Assembly (NCBI RefSeq): GCF_008035925.1
Contig: NZ_CP036264.1
Span: 4,834,402 to 4,898,401, forward strand
Reading direction: 5' to 3'
From: Stieleria maiorica
GTDB lineage: Bacteria; Planctomycetota; Planctomycetia; Pirellulales; Pirellulaceae
DNA length: 64,000 nt
Shown here: piece by piece, positions 47,001-56,641 of the stretch
How positions within the stretch are numbered: position 1 is the stretch's first letter
Layout: each line of letters starts with the position of its first letter
The notes under the pieces: generated by a model
The model's database searches: none
The model's input: the letters and a program-made list of their open reading frames with translations, nothing else
Told to the model about the DNA's origin: nothing
Program-made: the position numbers and the translations under genes

Positions 47001-47295
47001 CCTTTTCGCTCAGGCTGAGCTTGGAATGCGGCGGCGGCATCAACAGATCTTCGTCGTCGCTGAGAATCCGATCGACCAGCTCGCCGGATTCGATCAAATC
47101 GATCGCCTCCTCGCGGACGTCCAGCCGTAGCCCGGCCTCGCGGTTCTCCTCGTCCGGACCGTGGCAATAATAGCACTTGTCCGACAGGACCGGCCGAACG
47201 TCTCGGTTGAAATCAAGATCCTCGGCCAGGCAAAGCGTCGATTGAAAGACGACGGCGGCAAAGATGAACGGTCGAACCATGGGGAAATGATCCAT
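44047..47295 (-). CDS. DUF1549/DUF1553 protein with planctomycete cytochrome c and LamG-like domains
   Basis: The 1082-residue protein starts at ATG 47295 ([20 protein letters not shown]; ATG 47280 is possible) with a signal peptide ending near residue 25. In order: a planctomycete-type cytochrome c domain, [20 protein letters not shown] (CxxCH at about 41-45), a DUF1549 domain with [20 protein letters not shown], a second possible heme or metal motif [20 protein letters not shown] (about 328-347), an inserted concanavalin/LamG-like region around 520-690 ([20 protein letters not shown]), and DUF1553 to the end ([40 protein letters not shown]). Probably periplasmic; function unknown. Its partner DUF1501 follows. 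Confidence 0.93.
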   Translation of the reverse strand: [1082 protein letters not shown]

Positions 47296-47351
47296 CAGAC
47301 GCGGAAGAGTTCGGTTTTACGGGACGCTGTGAGGAAGCCATCGCCGCGTTG

Positions 47352-47418
47352 ACGTCGCGACGCTCGCCAGAGCGCGGAGAATCTCGGCGAACCACCTTCT
47401 GGCGAAGGTAGCTACGTT
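47352..47418. repeat. AACGTAGC/CGCCAGA palindromic repeat, copy 2
   Basis: ACGTCGCGACGCTCGCCAGA runs to CCACCTTCTGGCGAAGGTAG then CTACGTT. It matches the complete copy at 61575-61645 and half of it is repeated at 60373-60404. It lies 57 bp upstream of the DUF1553 gene's ATG. Confidence 0.6.
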
Positions 47419-47540
47419 GGACCGGCAATCCACGGGGTATCCTGCGCAACGTGGCGCTAACCGACGACGGCACGTGGATTCTGATTGATCCCGAACCGTG
47501 CGTCTTGCACCGGTTGATCATGGCGGTGTAAAATTGCTGC

Positions 47541-48290
47541 ATGAGTAATACCAGGACGGCCGAGCGTTTTTACCGACGTCTGGACCCCCAAGGCCAGATT
47601 CTGGGGCTCTTTGACCTGTTGCCGAGCGTCTCGTTCTTCGTCAAAGATCGCCGCGGCCGATTCATCGCTCTGAATCGTCGCGGGTGCGAGTATTGTGGTG
47701 TGGCCAACGAAAACGACGCGATCGGACGCACCGATCATGACTTTTTCCCCAAGCAACGGGCCGACGAATACCGGGCCGACGACCTGAAAGTGATGGAGAG
47801 CGGGCGCGAGATTCGCAACCGGATTGAAAGTGCGCCCGAAGCGGAAGGCTCGCCGCGTTTGGTGATGACCAGCAAGATTCCGCTGCGTGATCGCCGCGGA
47901 AACGTGATCGGCATCGCGGGATTTTCACGCCAAGTCGAAGAGCTTCGTTCCCCGGGCGGGACGGTCGCCGCGTTTGCCGATGTGATCGCGCATCTGCACC
48001 GACATTACGACGATCCGTTGACGACTCCCTTTCTGGCAAAGATGGCAGACCTGTCCGTCAGCCAGTTCGAGCGGCGATTTCGAAAGGCGTTCGGCTGCTC
48101 GGTCCGCCAGTACCTGGTCCGCATTCGTGTGGAGAACGCGACGAAATTGCTGACCGAGACATCGCAAACCATTTCCCAGATCGCGCTGGCGACCGGGTTT
48201 TACGACCACGCCCATTTCAGCCGCAGTTTTCGTCAGCTGATGAAGGTTTCGCCGTCGGACTATCGACGGCAATTTCGGCATGAATCGTAG
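47541..48290 (+). CDS. PAS-AraC transcription regulator
   Basis: The 249-residue protein starts at ATG 47541 (MSNTRTAERFYRRLDPQGQI). Residues about 25-130 are a PAS domain (SVSFFVKDRRGRFIALNRRG, RTDHDFFPKQRADEYRADDL). Residues 145-249 are an AraC-type pair of helix-turn-helices (PFLAKMADLSVSQFERRFRK, ISQIALATGFYDHAHFSRSF). It is divergent from the DUF1553-DUF1501 operon across 245 bp, so it may regulate it. PAS ligand residues for heme or flavin are not evident. Confidence 0.9.
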   Translation: MSNTRTAERFYRRLDPQGQILGLFDLLPSVSFFVKDRRGRFIALNRRGCEYCGVANENDAIGRTDHDFFPKQRADEYRADDLKVMESGREIRNRIESAPEAEGSPRLVMTSKIPLRDRRGNVIGIAGFSRQVEELRSPGGTVAAFADVIAHLHRHYDDPLTTPFLAKMADLSVSQFERRFRKAFGCSVRQYLVRIRVENATKLLTETSQTISQIALATGFYDHAHFSRSFRQLMKVSPSDYRRQFRHES

Positions 48291-48357
48291 CTCCCACGTA
48301 GCGAAACGCGTCAAGGGTTTCGGTTTCGGCGGGGTAGATCCCCGCAGTTGGCGCAGG

Positions 48358-48457
48358 GGAAATAGGACCAATGCGACCTAGGGGACATACTGGACAGGGA
48401 TGTGATCGTGTCATCTACCGTCCTATCAGTCCCATACGTCCTATGGGTCCTATTTCC
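48358..48457. repeat. Inverted repeat with perfect 12-bp ends
   Basis: GGAAATAGGACC at 48358-48369 is the exact reverse complement of GGTCCTATTTCC at 48446-48457, and partial pairing continues inwards (AGGGGACATACTGG against CCCATACGTCCT). A separate short hairpin, GCGGGGTAGATCCCCGC, lies just before it at 48330-48346. It occupies the gap between the convergent PAS-AraC gene and the unknown gene at 48559. Confidence 0.65.
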
Positions 48458-48558
48458 GTGCCTGACTCTGCCGCCGACCAGCGGCGAGGAAGGTGATGCG
48501 GAGCCCCGCGGGGGAACCGAAAGTCTTGACGACTTCCACTACGGTTCGGTTACACGCC

Positions 48559-49347
48559 TCAAATCTGTGCCGGCGGCAGCGTCTCCCATTGAATCGCATC
48601 ACCCGGTGCTGGCGGCAGCTCTTCCGCCGCTTGGACATGTCGGCGGAGCAACTCTCGGGTTGCTTGGAAACCGCGTGCCGCGGCGATCGCCTTCAGTGCC
48701 GGGCTATTGACGATCCCATCATAGTGTGACAGCAGCTCTTTCAGTTCCGCTTGGTCTCCCTCGGCGATCAGGTCGTCCACACGATCGGGTGCTAAGAATT
48801 CCATCCAGGCTTCGCCATCGTCCATGGCCGAAAGGCTGGCGATCAATTGCTGGGGTGCATTCGCTGTCTGCGGATGTTTCGACGACGGGTTTCGCAGCGC
48901 CTCCTTGCTCCCCTTGTACAGGTACGGATTGCGCGGCGACGGATAGGCAAATTCTGGTTGTGGTGTCTTCATCACCAGCGGCGGACGACGGCGGCCGGGG
49001 AAATGACTGTCGTATCGATGCCGCTCGCGAAAGTAGGGGTCGTTCAACAGGTCCGGGGCTTCGAAGCTGCCGAACCGGTAGGGATCGTAGACGTAGTTGT
49101 CGAAACGATAGGGATCAAACGATCCCGGCCGCGGGTGGTTGTAGTCCGGGTAACTGAACACGCCGATGCTCATTGCCCGCGTCGACGTGGGGTAGGGTGT
49201 GCGGTATCGGTTGGGGACGGTGGGAGCCGCATGCGATTGAGCTCGACTGCGGCGCAGCCCTCGCGATTGGTTACCAAACCATTGTCCATTTGCCAGGGAA
49301 CAATCCACCGACAGCAGCGCGACCAGAACGAACGAAAGACGGACCAT
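48559..49347 (-). CDS. Secreted Pro/Tyr/Arg-rich protein of unknown function
   Basis: ATG 49347 (MVRLSFVLVALLSVDCSLAN) gives 262 residues with a signal peptide; an ATG at 49386 would add 13 residues before it and is less likely. Residues 30-165 are rich in Pro, Tyr, Arg and Asn (YRTPYPTST, FSYPDYNHPRPGSFDPYRF) with no sign of a fold. Residues 170-262 look helical (ALRNPSSKHPQTANAPQQLI, AAARGFQATRELLRRHVQA). No family is recognised. It is probably envelope-associated or extracellular. Confidence 0.65.
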   Translation of the reverse strand: MVRLSFVLVALLSVDCSLANGQWFGNQSRGLRRSRAQSHAAPTVPNRYRTPYPTSTRAMSIGVFSYPDYNHPRPGSFDPYRFDNYVYDPYRFGSFEAPDLLNDPYFRERHRYDSHFPGRRRPPLVMKTPQPEFAYPSPRNPYLYKGSKEALRNPSSKHPQTANAPQQLIASLSAMDDGEAWMEFLAPDRVDDLIAEGDQAELKELLSHYDGIVNSPALKAIAAARGFQATRELLRRHVQAAEELPPAPGDAIQWETLPPAQI

Positions 49348-49503
49348 TGGAACACTCGCAGGTGAAGTTCGAAAACAACTGCCCAAATCCTAGACCGTTG
49401 CTAGGCCATGTTCCCGAAACAATGTCTCCGTATCCGGCTGATCTTTCTTTGCCGACCGACGCGACGCTCACCACCGGGGCGAAGCGATTTTTTCAGAAAA
49501 GGT

Positions 49504-52500
49504 TCAAGACGCGTGCGATGCCACCTGCCGATCCAGAATCTCTCGCACCTGGAGTGCCAATGCGGCTGGCAGAAACGGTTTTCTCAAGCAGGGAACCTCG
49601 ATCGCCTCGATCGCTTTGTTCGAGGCCGGATCGGCGTGCCCGGTGATCAACAACACCGGCAGATTCGGCCGGACGCGGCGCAGCCAATTCAACAGCGCCG
49701 TACCGCTCATGCCCGGCATCGCGACGTCGGAGATCACCAGATCGATCGCTTGATTCGATTCGATCAGTCGCTTGGCCTGCAACCCGTCGGCCGCCGCCAC
49801 GACGCGGTAACCATACTGTCGCAATGATTTGCACGCCAAATCTCGAATCGCTTGCTCGTCTTCGACGAACAAGACGGTTTCGCTGCCTTGGGCAGGATCC
49901 TGTTGCGTGGCTGCGGGTTCTTCGTCCCCCACCGGCTCTTTGGTCGCCGGCAGATGGACGATGAAACGGGTGCCGTGTCCGACTCGGCTCTCGACCGCAA
50001 TTTGGCCTCGAAACTGTTGGACGATCCCATAGACGATCGCCAGCCCCAATCCGGTCCCTTGTCCGTGCGGCTTGGTCGTGAAGAAAGGATCAAAAATCCG
50101 CTCACAAGTCGCCGCGTCCATCCCATGTCCGCAGTCGGCGACTTCGATGACCACGTAGGGTCCGGGACGATCCAACCGCAGTTCGTTCAACTCGTGTTTC
50201 GCGACCAAGACATTTGACGCGCCGATGGTCAGTGTTCCGCCATCGGGCATCGCATGCGCGGCGTTGATCGCCAAATTGATCAACACCTGCTCCAGCTGAC
50301 TCCGATCGGCGCGAACATGATCGATTGATTCGGCGACGTCGTACTTCAATTCGATCGCCGACTCCAAAACACCACGCAGCAGCGGATCGATTTCGGCGAG
50401 CACTTTGCCGGTATCCACGACGTTCAACTTGCCCGTCGACGTCCGGCTGAACGTTTGAATCTGGCCGGTCAAATGCCGGCCCCGTTGGGCAGCATCGAGG
50501 ATCATTTGCACGCCTTGATCCACCGCGGCATTTCCGTCGGCGCTCAACCGGACGAACTCCGCACCGTACATGACAACGGCCAAGAAATTATTGAAATCGT
50601 GGGCGATCCCGCCGGCCATGCGACCGATCGCCTCCATTTTTTTCGTTTCCGAGAGTTGATTCTGGAGGTCGACGAGTGTCGAGATGTCGCGGATGATCAC
50701 TTGGAATCCACTCAGCGCTCCGTCTGCCTCCCTCTGCCGGTTGACCGACAAAATGGCGTCCAGCGGTTTGCCCCCGACCGTTTGCAGTTTGAAACGGGCA
50801 CCGCGCAGATGATCGGCTTTGCTCAGTTCCGACTGAAATCGCAACGCTTCGTCACGACCGGCAAACATCGACGAAAATGCGATCCCCGGTTCTGGCAATA
50901 ACCCCAACAACTCCCTTCCCACGCGATTGCAACTTTTCAGCATGCCGTCATTGCCGAACAGACAGATCGCGTCCTGGGAGTCTTCAAACAACAGCCGGAA
51001 TTCCCGTTCGCTGGAGGCGATGCGGCTTGTTTTGCGGGCAACTTCACGTTCCAAGCCTCGCGCCATTTTCCCCACGCGCGCCCAGTTGAATCCGGCCAGG
51101 ATGGCCAGTGCCAAGATCGTTGCAAAGCAAAACGCGACGGCGGGTTTAAACCAGGCGCGCGATTGCAACGGCAACGGCATCACACTGAATTGGAACACGG
51201 CAGGCGTCGGATCGATCTGGCCGGCCGCGTCCTGAACACGGACCGCGATGCGATGTTCCCCCAACGGCAACGCGGGGACGCTCAATTCTTCGCCGAGTGA
51301 TTCGAACGGCGTCCAGGACTGATCATCCACTTTGGCGGAAACGAGAAAATGACGCCGCGTCCGCTTCGGTCGGAATCGCTCCAGGCCGCGCACACGCAGT
51401 CGCAACGCTTCGCCCTCATTCAAGTTGCCGTCACCCCCAACCACCTCGGTCTCGGGGGGATACTGGTCGGGCTGATAGCGAAAGCAACGACTGCCGACGC
51501 CGACCCACAATTCCCCGGAGGCTCCGGCGACGACGCTCCCCACGCGGGTTTCGAACGGTGTCGTCGCGACCGGCGGCGGCAGCGTCGTCACGCCCGCACT
51601 GACCACTTCGATCTTGCCCTGCGAGGAAGCGAAAAACTGTTGAGCACCGTTTTGCCCCACGACGCGGCCGTTGCGATCGAGGATCGATTTCCAATTTCCG
51701 TCACGCATCCGCACCAGTGCCGCTTGCCCGCCCAAATAGCCGCTGCACGTCGCCCAAATCTCCCCGTCCAACGCGACCAGCCCGCCAACCGCAGCGGAGG
51801 GCATTTCGATTTCCGACCAGGTCCGTCCCTCATCGGTGGATTTCATCAACCCGAAGTACCCGGACGCGAACAGCGTTCCGTCGGCCAGCGGCAAGACATT
51901 GGGCAGATGGCTGATCTGTGCTTTTTCCGGCAAGGGGATTTCCCGGTCGAAGTCTCGATCACAACGAACAAGGTGAAACGGCAGCGAGTTGTTTGAGCCG
52001 AAAATGATCCAGACGCCGCTTTGCGGATCCGCGGTCGATCGATTGAACCGAATGCGATTGGTGAATCGAGACACATCCCTGGCATGTAGCCGACCGCCTT
52101 CGATTCCGACGATGAATCGCCCGCGATGTTGGTCCAGTGCCGCGACCCAAACGACATCGCGACCATCGATCCCCAGCAACCGAGGATTCTTGTACCCCTG
52201 CAGATCGACCCGATCCAGCCGCCCCTTTTCCCACCGCCGCAGCCCGTCGTTGGACTCCATGAAGAGAGCGCCGTCGGACGTTTCATAGATCGGGCCGTAA
52301 AGTTTGGGGTACTCCATCGAACGCCCCGACGCCCAGCGGACCAGTCCGCCGCGGCTGACGACAAACCAGATCCCGCCGCTGCGATCACGATGAAGTGGCG
52401 CCCCGACGTTCTGAAAAACCTGCCACTCCGGGGCCGTCCGTTCCCAGCGCAGCAGACGCTCCGAACCGACGATCCAAACCGCCCCTTGGCCGTCTTCCAT

Positions 52501-53445
52501 CAAGTGCAACACTCCGCCAACGACATCATTCAATTGTCGCGATGCATCGACCCAACCGTCGCCGTCCCATCGAAAAACGACCGGTCCGCGCCCCGTGCTG
52601 CAGGTGAAGATCTCCCCATCCCGGGTCGCCACCAGTTTGGGCTGGTCAAGATTGGAGATCCCATTGGAAATGCGCCGCCATGCGCCTTCGCTGAACTGAT
52701 AAAAGTGGGTTCCGGTTGAAACCAGCAAGCCGTGCCGCTGGCTCTCGACCATCGACCAAACATAAGCATCTTCTCTCCACAGCCCCGCCTCCTTGAGCGG
52801 TTCCCGGAAGCCGTCTTCGGTGAATTCCGCCAAGCCAACATTGGTCAGCACAAACTGTCGACCGTCGGACGTTCGTATGTAATCGGAAACGTAATTGCTG
52901 GGCAGTCCGTCTTGTTCTCCCCAAGTGGTGAATTGCCCGTCTTTCATCCGCGTCAGCCCCGCAGGCACGCCGCCTTTGGGCCACTGGTCACAGCAGAACC
53001 AAAGGGATCCGTCGGTGTCTTGAACGATCCGGCGGAGACTCGGGCCGGCCAGACGCCCCTTCAGTCGATCGGAATCGAACGTGGTTCCATCAAAGACCGC
53101 CACGCCTTGATCGGTCCCCACCCATAACGTGCCGTCGTTATCAACGAGGACACATCGTACGTAGTCGCTCGGTAGCCCGTCTGCGGTCGTGTAACGCGTC
53201 CAGTAGTAACCGTCATAGTGGTACAGCCCGTCCGAGACGGCGAACCAAAGCGAACCATCCGCCGCGGCGTCCACATGGGCGATCGACTTTTCCGCCAGAT
53301 GCGCATCCCGAAAAAACGATTGGAACTGCCACGTCCGAGCGATCGAAGCCGGTTGCTGCGCACCCGCACTGCCCGTCAACAGGATCCCGTTCGTCAACAG
53401 GATCCCGGGGACTGAGAGCAACAAGAGGAGGAGGAGTCGGGGCAT
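49504..53445 (-). CDS. Hybrid sensor histidine kinase with extracytoplasmic propeller and receiver domain
   Basis: The 1313-residue protein begins [20 protein letters not shown] (signal). Residues 35-680 carry many two-component-regulator propeller repeats ([35 protein letters not shown]) and then a Y_Y_Y-like beta domain ([20 protein letters not shown]). A membrane helix lies near 765-785. Cytoplasmic domains are PAS (about 810-920), HisKA with [20 protein letters not shown] (phospho-His about 947), HATPase with [14 protein letters not shown] and [15 protein letters not shown], and a C-terminal receiver with the Asp in [12 protein letters not shown] (about 1240). No DNA-binding domain is attached, so the output regulator must be elsewhere. 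Such systems sense polymers in Bacteroidetes. Confidence 0.93.
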   Translation of the reverse strand: MPRLLLLLLLSVPGILLTNGILLTGSAGAQQPASIARTWQFQSFFRDAHLAEKSIAHVDAAADGSLWFAVSDGLYHYDGYYWTRYTTADGLPSDYVRCVLVDNDGTLWVGTDQGVAVFDGTTFDSDRLKGRLAGPSLRRIVQDTDGSLWFCCDQWPKGGVPAGLTRMKDGQFTTWGEQDGLPSNYVSDYIRTSDGRQFVLTNVGLAEFTEDGFREPLKEAGLWREDAYVWSMVESQRHGLLVSTGTHFYQFSEGAWRRISNGISNLDQPKLVATRDGEIFTCSTGRGPVVFRWDGDGWVDASRQLNDVVGGVLHLMEDGQGAVWIVGSERLLRWERTAPEWQVFQNVGAPLHRDRSGGIWFVVSRGGLVRWASGRSMEYPKLYGPIYETSDGALFMESNDGLRRWEKGRLDRVDLQGYKNPRLLGIDGRDVVWVAALDQHRGRFIVGIEGGRLHARDVSRFTNRIRFNRSTADPQSGVWIIFGSNNSLPFHLVRCDRDFDREIPLPEKAQISHLPNVLPLADGTLFASGYFGLMKSTDEGRTWSEIEMPSAAVGGLVALDGEIWATCSGYLGGQAALVRMRDGNWKSILDRNGRVVGQNGAQQFFASSQGKIEVVSAGVTTLPPPVATTPFETRVGSVVAGASGELWVGVGSRCFRYQPDQYPPETEVVGGDGNLNEGEALRLRVRGLERFRPKRTRRHFLVSAKVDDQSWTPFESLGEELSVPALPLGEHRIAVRVQDAAGQIDPTPAVFQFSVMPLPLQSRAWFKPAVAFCFATILALAILAGFNWARVGKMARGLEREVARKTSRIASSEREFRLLFEDSQDAICLFGNDGMLKSCNRVGRELLGLLPEPGIAFSSMFAGRDEALRFQSELSKADHLRGARFKLQTVGGKPLDAILSVNRQREADGALSGFQVIIRDISTLVDLQNQLSETKKMEAIGRMAGGIAHDFNNFLAVVMYGAEFVRLSADGNAAVDQGVQMILDAAQRGRHLTGQIQTFSRTSTGKLNVVDTGKVLAEIDPLLRGVLESAIELKYDVAESIDHVRADRSQLEQVLINLAINAAHAMPDGGTLTIGASNVLVAKHELNELRLDRPGPYVVIEVADCGHGMDAATCERIFDPFFTTKPHGQGTGLGLAIVYGIVQQFRGQIAVESRVGHGTRFIVHLPATKEPVGDEEPAATQQDPAQGSETVLFVEDEQAIRDLACKSLRQYGYRVVAAADGLQAKRLIESNQAIDLVISDVAMPGMSGTALLNWLRRVRPNLPVLLITGHADPASNKAIEAIEVPCLRKPFLPAALALQVREILDRQVASHAS

Positions 53446-53949
53446 TTCTGCTTCCCTGCGGGGGCGATCTTCGCCCTAGTTTTAGTGGACAATCACGCCA
53501 CCTGCCAGCAGAAGAACCGTGGTTGAGGCACAGACCGCCCCACCCGTTGCTTCTTTGACCCCCAACCGTTGCTCCGTCACACCCCCGCCCGGGCAGTCTT
53601 CTGGCCACAATCTGCCCTCATGAGCACGCCCTGCGATCGCCTTTCGCGCCGCATCATGGGGATCCAGTCTGCCCCCCGACACCCACTGGGGCGACGTCCG
53701 TCATCCCGCTCCGATTATGCAAATTCTTTAGGGAAGGGTAGTCCGCTAATCCGATGCACACCCCCGTTTTAACAACTTCAATCATTTCATCGTTCCGCGG
53801 TGACGTAACTCTCCCCAGATCCGCTGCCCGTTCGTCGTTGCCGAACAGCGTTTGGTTCATCGCAGCGACGTTTGATGCGGGTTGACAGACATCGCGTTTG
53901 GAAAACAGCACGCTAAACAGACAACAAGTGATTCGGGGCAAACACTGCA
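53446..53949. other. Intergenic region between the hybrid kinase and the next gene, no gene seen
   Basis: These 504 bp contain short frames on both strands with no coding character. It must hold the divergent promoters of the kinase gene and the gene at 53950. The AT-rich stretch near 53715-53775 (CAAATTCTTTAGGGAAGGG) is the only compositional change. Confidence 0.35.
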
Positions 53950-54576
53950 ATGGATGATGTATCAGAACTTCTCAAGAACTTGACGGTGTGCCAGTCCCTG
54001 GTCCGCGAGGCCGAGGAGACACCGGCGGTCAAGGTTCGTTTCCACACACCCGGCTTCGAGATCGTTGCCGATTGCGACCTGGGCGGACGACGCATCTCGG
54101 ACGTCATGAATCAATCGATCAGCGATTACATGGAATGCAGCAACGCAAGCCTGTATCGCCGCGGCCAATTGATCGATCAGATGGCAAAGGTCAATGTCCG
54201 CAAACCCGAAATCATGATCGCGGGGATCGCCGGCGACACCCACGAAGCGGCCGCCAAACGCATCGGAAGCCGCCGCGCGTTGCAACTGTTCCACACCGTC
54301 GTCGCCATCGACCGCTGGATCATCAAAGGCCGGTTGCACATGACCACCCACAAGAGCGTCAAAGAGTTTCTGCACGCCAATCGCGACTTCTTCCCCATCG
54401 CCGACGCATCCGTGATCGATGCCGAGTCGCCTGAAAGTCCCCAACACATGAACGTCGCGATCATCAACCGGCCGCGTGTCTCCTTCATGGAGATCACGGA
54501 GTTGGAAGCGTCCGATTCCGATTCCGATTCCGATCAATCGCCCGTTGCGCGTTTGTTGCACGAAGTTAAGACTTGA
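53950..54576 (+). CDS. Unknown soluble protein
   Basis: The 208-residue protein starts at ATG 53950 (MDDVSELLKNLTVCQSLVRE). It has no signal peptide or membrane segment. The core is mixed alpha/beta: VKVRFHTPGFEIVADCDLGG, RISDVMNQSISDYMECSNA, then LFHTVVAIDRWIIKGRLHMT then TTHKSVKEFLHANRDFFPIA. The C-terminus ends in a Ser/Asp run (EASDSDSDSDQSPVARLL). No family is recognised with confidence. It ends 228 bp before the convergent GH62-like gene; that gap shows no palindromic repeat and no gene. Confidence 0.75.
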   Translation: MDDVSELLKNLTVCQSLVREAEETPAVKVRFHTPGFEIVADCDLGGRRISDVMNQSISDYMECSNASLYRRGQLIDQMAKVNVRKPEIMIAGIAGDTHEAAAKRIGSRRALQLFHTVVAIDRWIIKGRLHMTTHKSVKEFLHANRDFFPIADASVIDAESPESPQHMNVAIINRPRVSFMEITELEASDSDSDSDQSPVARLLHEVKT

Positions 54577-54804
54577 TGCCGTCATACGGTTGGCTCAAGG
54601 CTGATTGTGTCGATGCCCGTTGGCCAATTTGGAGAACGTTGCACGTGGTTTTCCTGGGGCGGCGTGGCCTTGCTGACGCTCGGACCGCTTGCCCGAGGCT
54701 ACGGATTTGAATGCCCCGCAGGCGACGAGACCTGTAAAGACACCAATGTCTGCCAGAAGAGTCGCGTCCCAAAACCATGCCCGCGCCATGGCAGGGCGTC
54801 CAAT

Positions 54805-55911
54805 TCACTGAGCTTGCAACAACCCCAACCGCCACGGGATGTCGCCATAGCTGCCGCGTTGGTACTGCGCGTCGTCGGCACCCTGGAACAGCAGTTGCAA
54901 GTTTTCCGGATCGACCTCCAATCGCTGATCCGACCCGCTGCGAATCAATTCGCCGTGGCTGTAAGACGTCGCCCATGATTGCTCTTGATTGACCACGTTG
55001 ACCGGCGAAACGAATGGAGAATCGCGGGTTGCCGAAAGCGGCGTCCAGGTTCCCTCGAGAGACTCACTAACAAAGGCCTTGAAATACCGCCGCCGTCCGG
55101 CTTGGGCTTCGACCACCGTCAGGTATTGCTGGCGGCCTTTCAGTGCGTAGGTGTGACTGGCTTCGAAGATGTCGGCTTGCAGCACCACCTGGGGATCGGA
55201 CCAGCCACGATCGGGAAATTGCTCGAGCGCCGTTTCCGCGCGCCACATCTGGCCGTTGAGTGTCGTGAAGAACAGGTGTGCTTTCGCATCGTCACAGATG
55301 ACCCAAAAATCCAACCCCGCCTTGGCACCGTCTTTGACGACGTACAGCGGTTCGGGACGTGTCCAACGCTCGGGCGCGTCCAACGAATCGTTGGTCGAAA
55401 AACAGGGCCCGTACTTCAGACCGCGTGTGTCATCGGCCGCCTGATAGATCAGGTACCACTTGCGCTGCGGACGGAAGTAAAAGATCTGCGGCGCGCCGTG
55501 GTACCCCATCGTCAAATCCAGCACGCTCCAATCCGCGTGCTTGGCGTCGGCCCAATCGGCGAACGAAAGGTATCCGATGCGGATGCGTCCGTCGCCCGAT
55601 TTTTGTTTTCGCAACGTGCAAAACAGATGCCAGCGGCCGGCGTGCCGCACAATGCTGGGATCTTTCACCGCCAACCAAGGATGATCCGGCGAGGCCGGCA
55701 ACCGCTGCTGGTCGATTTCCAACAACGGCGGCCCGACCCGCCAGTGAAAGTCGCCCGATTCAAACGCATCGTCGATGGCCACCCCTGCTGCATCATCGGC
55801 TTTTGTTTCGGCATCCTGTTGGGCCATCACGGGTAATCGCGGTGCGAGGCCGCCGATCCCGAACAGCAGCGTGAAAGAAAAGACTGCAAGCGGAACTTTG
55901 TCGTGTCGCAT
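54805..55911 (-). CDS. GH62-like alpha-L-arabinofuranosidase
   Basis: ATG 55911 (MRHDKVPLAVFSFTLLFGIG) gives 368 residues with a signal peptide, better than the ATG at 55965. The five-bladed propeller fold is suggested by KDPSIVRHAGRWHLFCTL (about 82-99, holding the Asp of the family's acid/base pair), HGAPQIFYFRPQRKWYLIYQ, GLDFWVICDDAKAHLFFT and DIFEASHTYALKG (about 248-260, holding the Glu), the same layout as GH62 enzymes that remove arabinose from xylan or arabinan side chains. Extracellular or periplasmic. It neighbours other secreted genes, including a DUF5060-type protein. Confidence 0.78.
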   Translation of the reverse strand: MRHDKVPLAVFSFTLLFGIGGLAPRLPVMAQQDAETKADDAAGVAIDDAFESGDFHWRVGPPLLEIDQQRLPASPDHPWLAVKDPSIVRHAGRWHLFCTLRKQKSGDGRIRIGYLSFADWADAKHADWSVLDLTMGYHGAPQIFYFRPQRKWYLIYQAADDTRGLKYGPCFSTNDSLDAPERWTRPEPLYVVKDGAKAGLDFWVICDDAKAHLFFTTLNGQMWRAETALEQFPDRGWSDPQVVLQADIFEASHTYALKGRQQYLTVVEAQAGRRRYFKAFVSESLEGTWTPLSATRDSPFVSPVNVVNQEQSWATSYSHGELIRSGSDQRLEVDPENLQLLFQGADDAQYQRGSYGDIPWRLGLLQAQ

Positions 55912-56041
55912 GTGCGATTCCCTGATTTTGTGAACGTCGACTGCTGTGGCCAATTCTACTGGCAAAACAAATCCGGTTGGTCGCGGCTCCTTGGTTGTCT
56001 ATGCTGAGCCCCCTTGTGTTTGCCTCCTTGGTTGGTTTGAA

Positions 56042-56638
56042 ATGAGAAAAACAGCGATGAAGCGTCTGGTCGGTTGCGCGTTGGCACTTGCGTTAATTCA
56101 TGGTTCTGTGGTCGCGGACGACTGGTCGCCCGATGACGACACGTTTGACCCCACGATTCAGTCCGTGGTGATCGGGGACCGATCTTGGATCGGCGACCCC
56201 TCGCCGTTCGTTCACCTCGGACTCTCGCGCACCGGTTACACCTACGTCGCCTCGGTCGCCTACGACGGATTTGATCCGTCGGTGCAAATCTCGCTGCTGG
56301 TCCCCACCAAACCCGGTGAGACCACACCGCCGGCCGGCGGCATGTTAATGGTCAACCAGACACAAGCCTTGGAACTGATCAAGGCTTTCGAAGCCGGATT
56401 GAAGGCGGAACCCAACGACAAGGATCAACGCATCCCGATCAAAACCGCAATGGAGCAAGCGGATTGGGCGCTGACATTTGCCTCCGATGAGAACCGGCGT
56501 TTTCTTCAGCTGGAACATCGCAGCAAGGACAAAACCGATACGTATCGACTGAGCAGCAATGCGTCCAAGAAACTGCTCGGCGCGATCAAGCACTCGCTCG
56601 AGAAGCTGGAGGAAAAGACCGGCGGCGAGTCACGCTAG
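56042..56638 (+). CDS. Secreted protein of unknown function
   Basis: ATG 56042 (MRKTAMKRLVGCALALALIH) gives 198 residues with a signal peptide ending near VVADDW; ATG 56057 is possible. An ATG at 55946 adds a non-coding-like leader. The mature part has beta-strands (VHLGLSRTGYTYVASVAYDG, VQISLLVPTKPGET) then helices (ALELIKAFEAGLKAEPNDKD). No family is recognised. It is divergent from the GH62-like gene across about 130 bp and is followed by the tandem hairpin array. Confidence 0.7.
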   Translation: MRKTAMKRLVGCALALALIHGSVVADDWSPDDDTFDPTIQSVVIGDRSWIGDPSPFVHLGLSRTGYTYVASVAYDGFDPSVQISLLVPTKPGETTPPAGGMLMVNQTQALELIKAFEAGLKAEPNDKDQRIPIKTAMEQADWALTFASDENRRFLQLEHRSKDKTDTYRLSSNASKKLLGAIKHSLEKLEEKTGGESR

Positions 56639-56641
56639 AAA

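Noticed and set aside
54595-54978. Small open frames on both strands between the 53950 gene and the GH62-like gene
   Set aside because: They overlap the GH62 gene or lack ribosome-binding sites and coding character; I saw no supporting feature.
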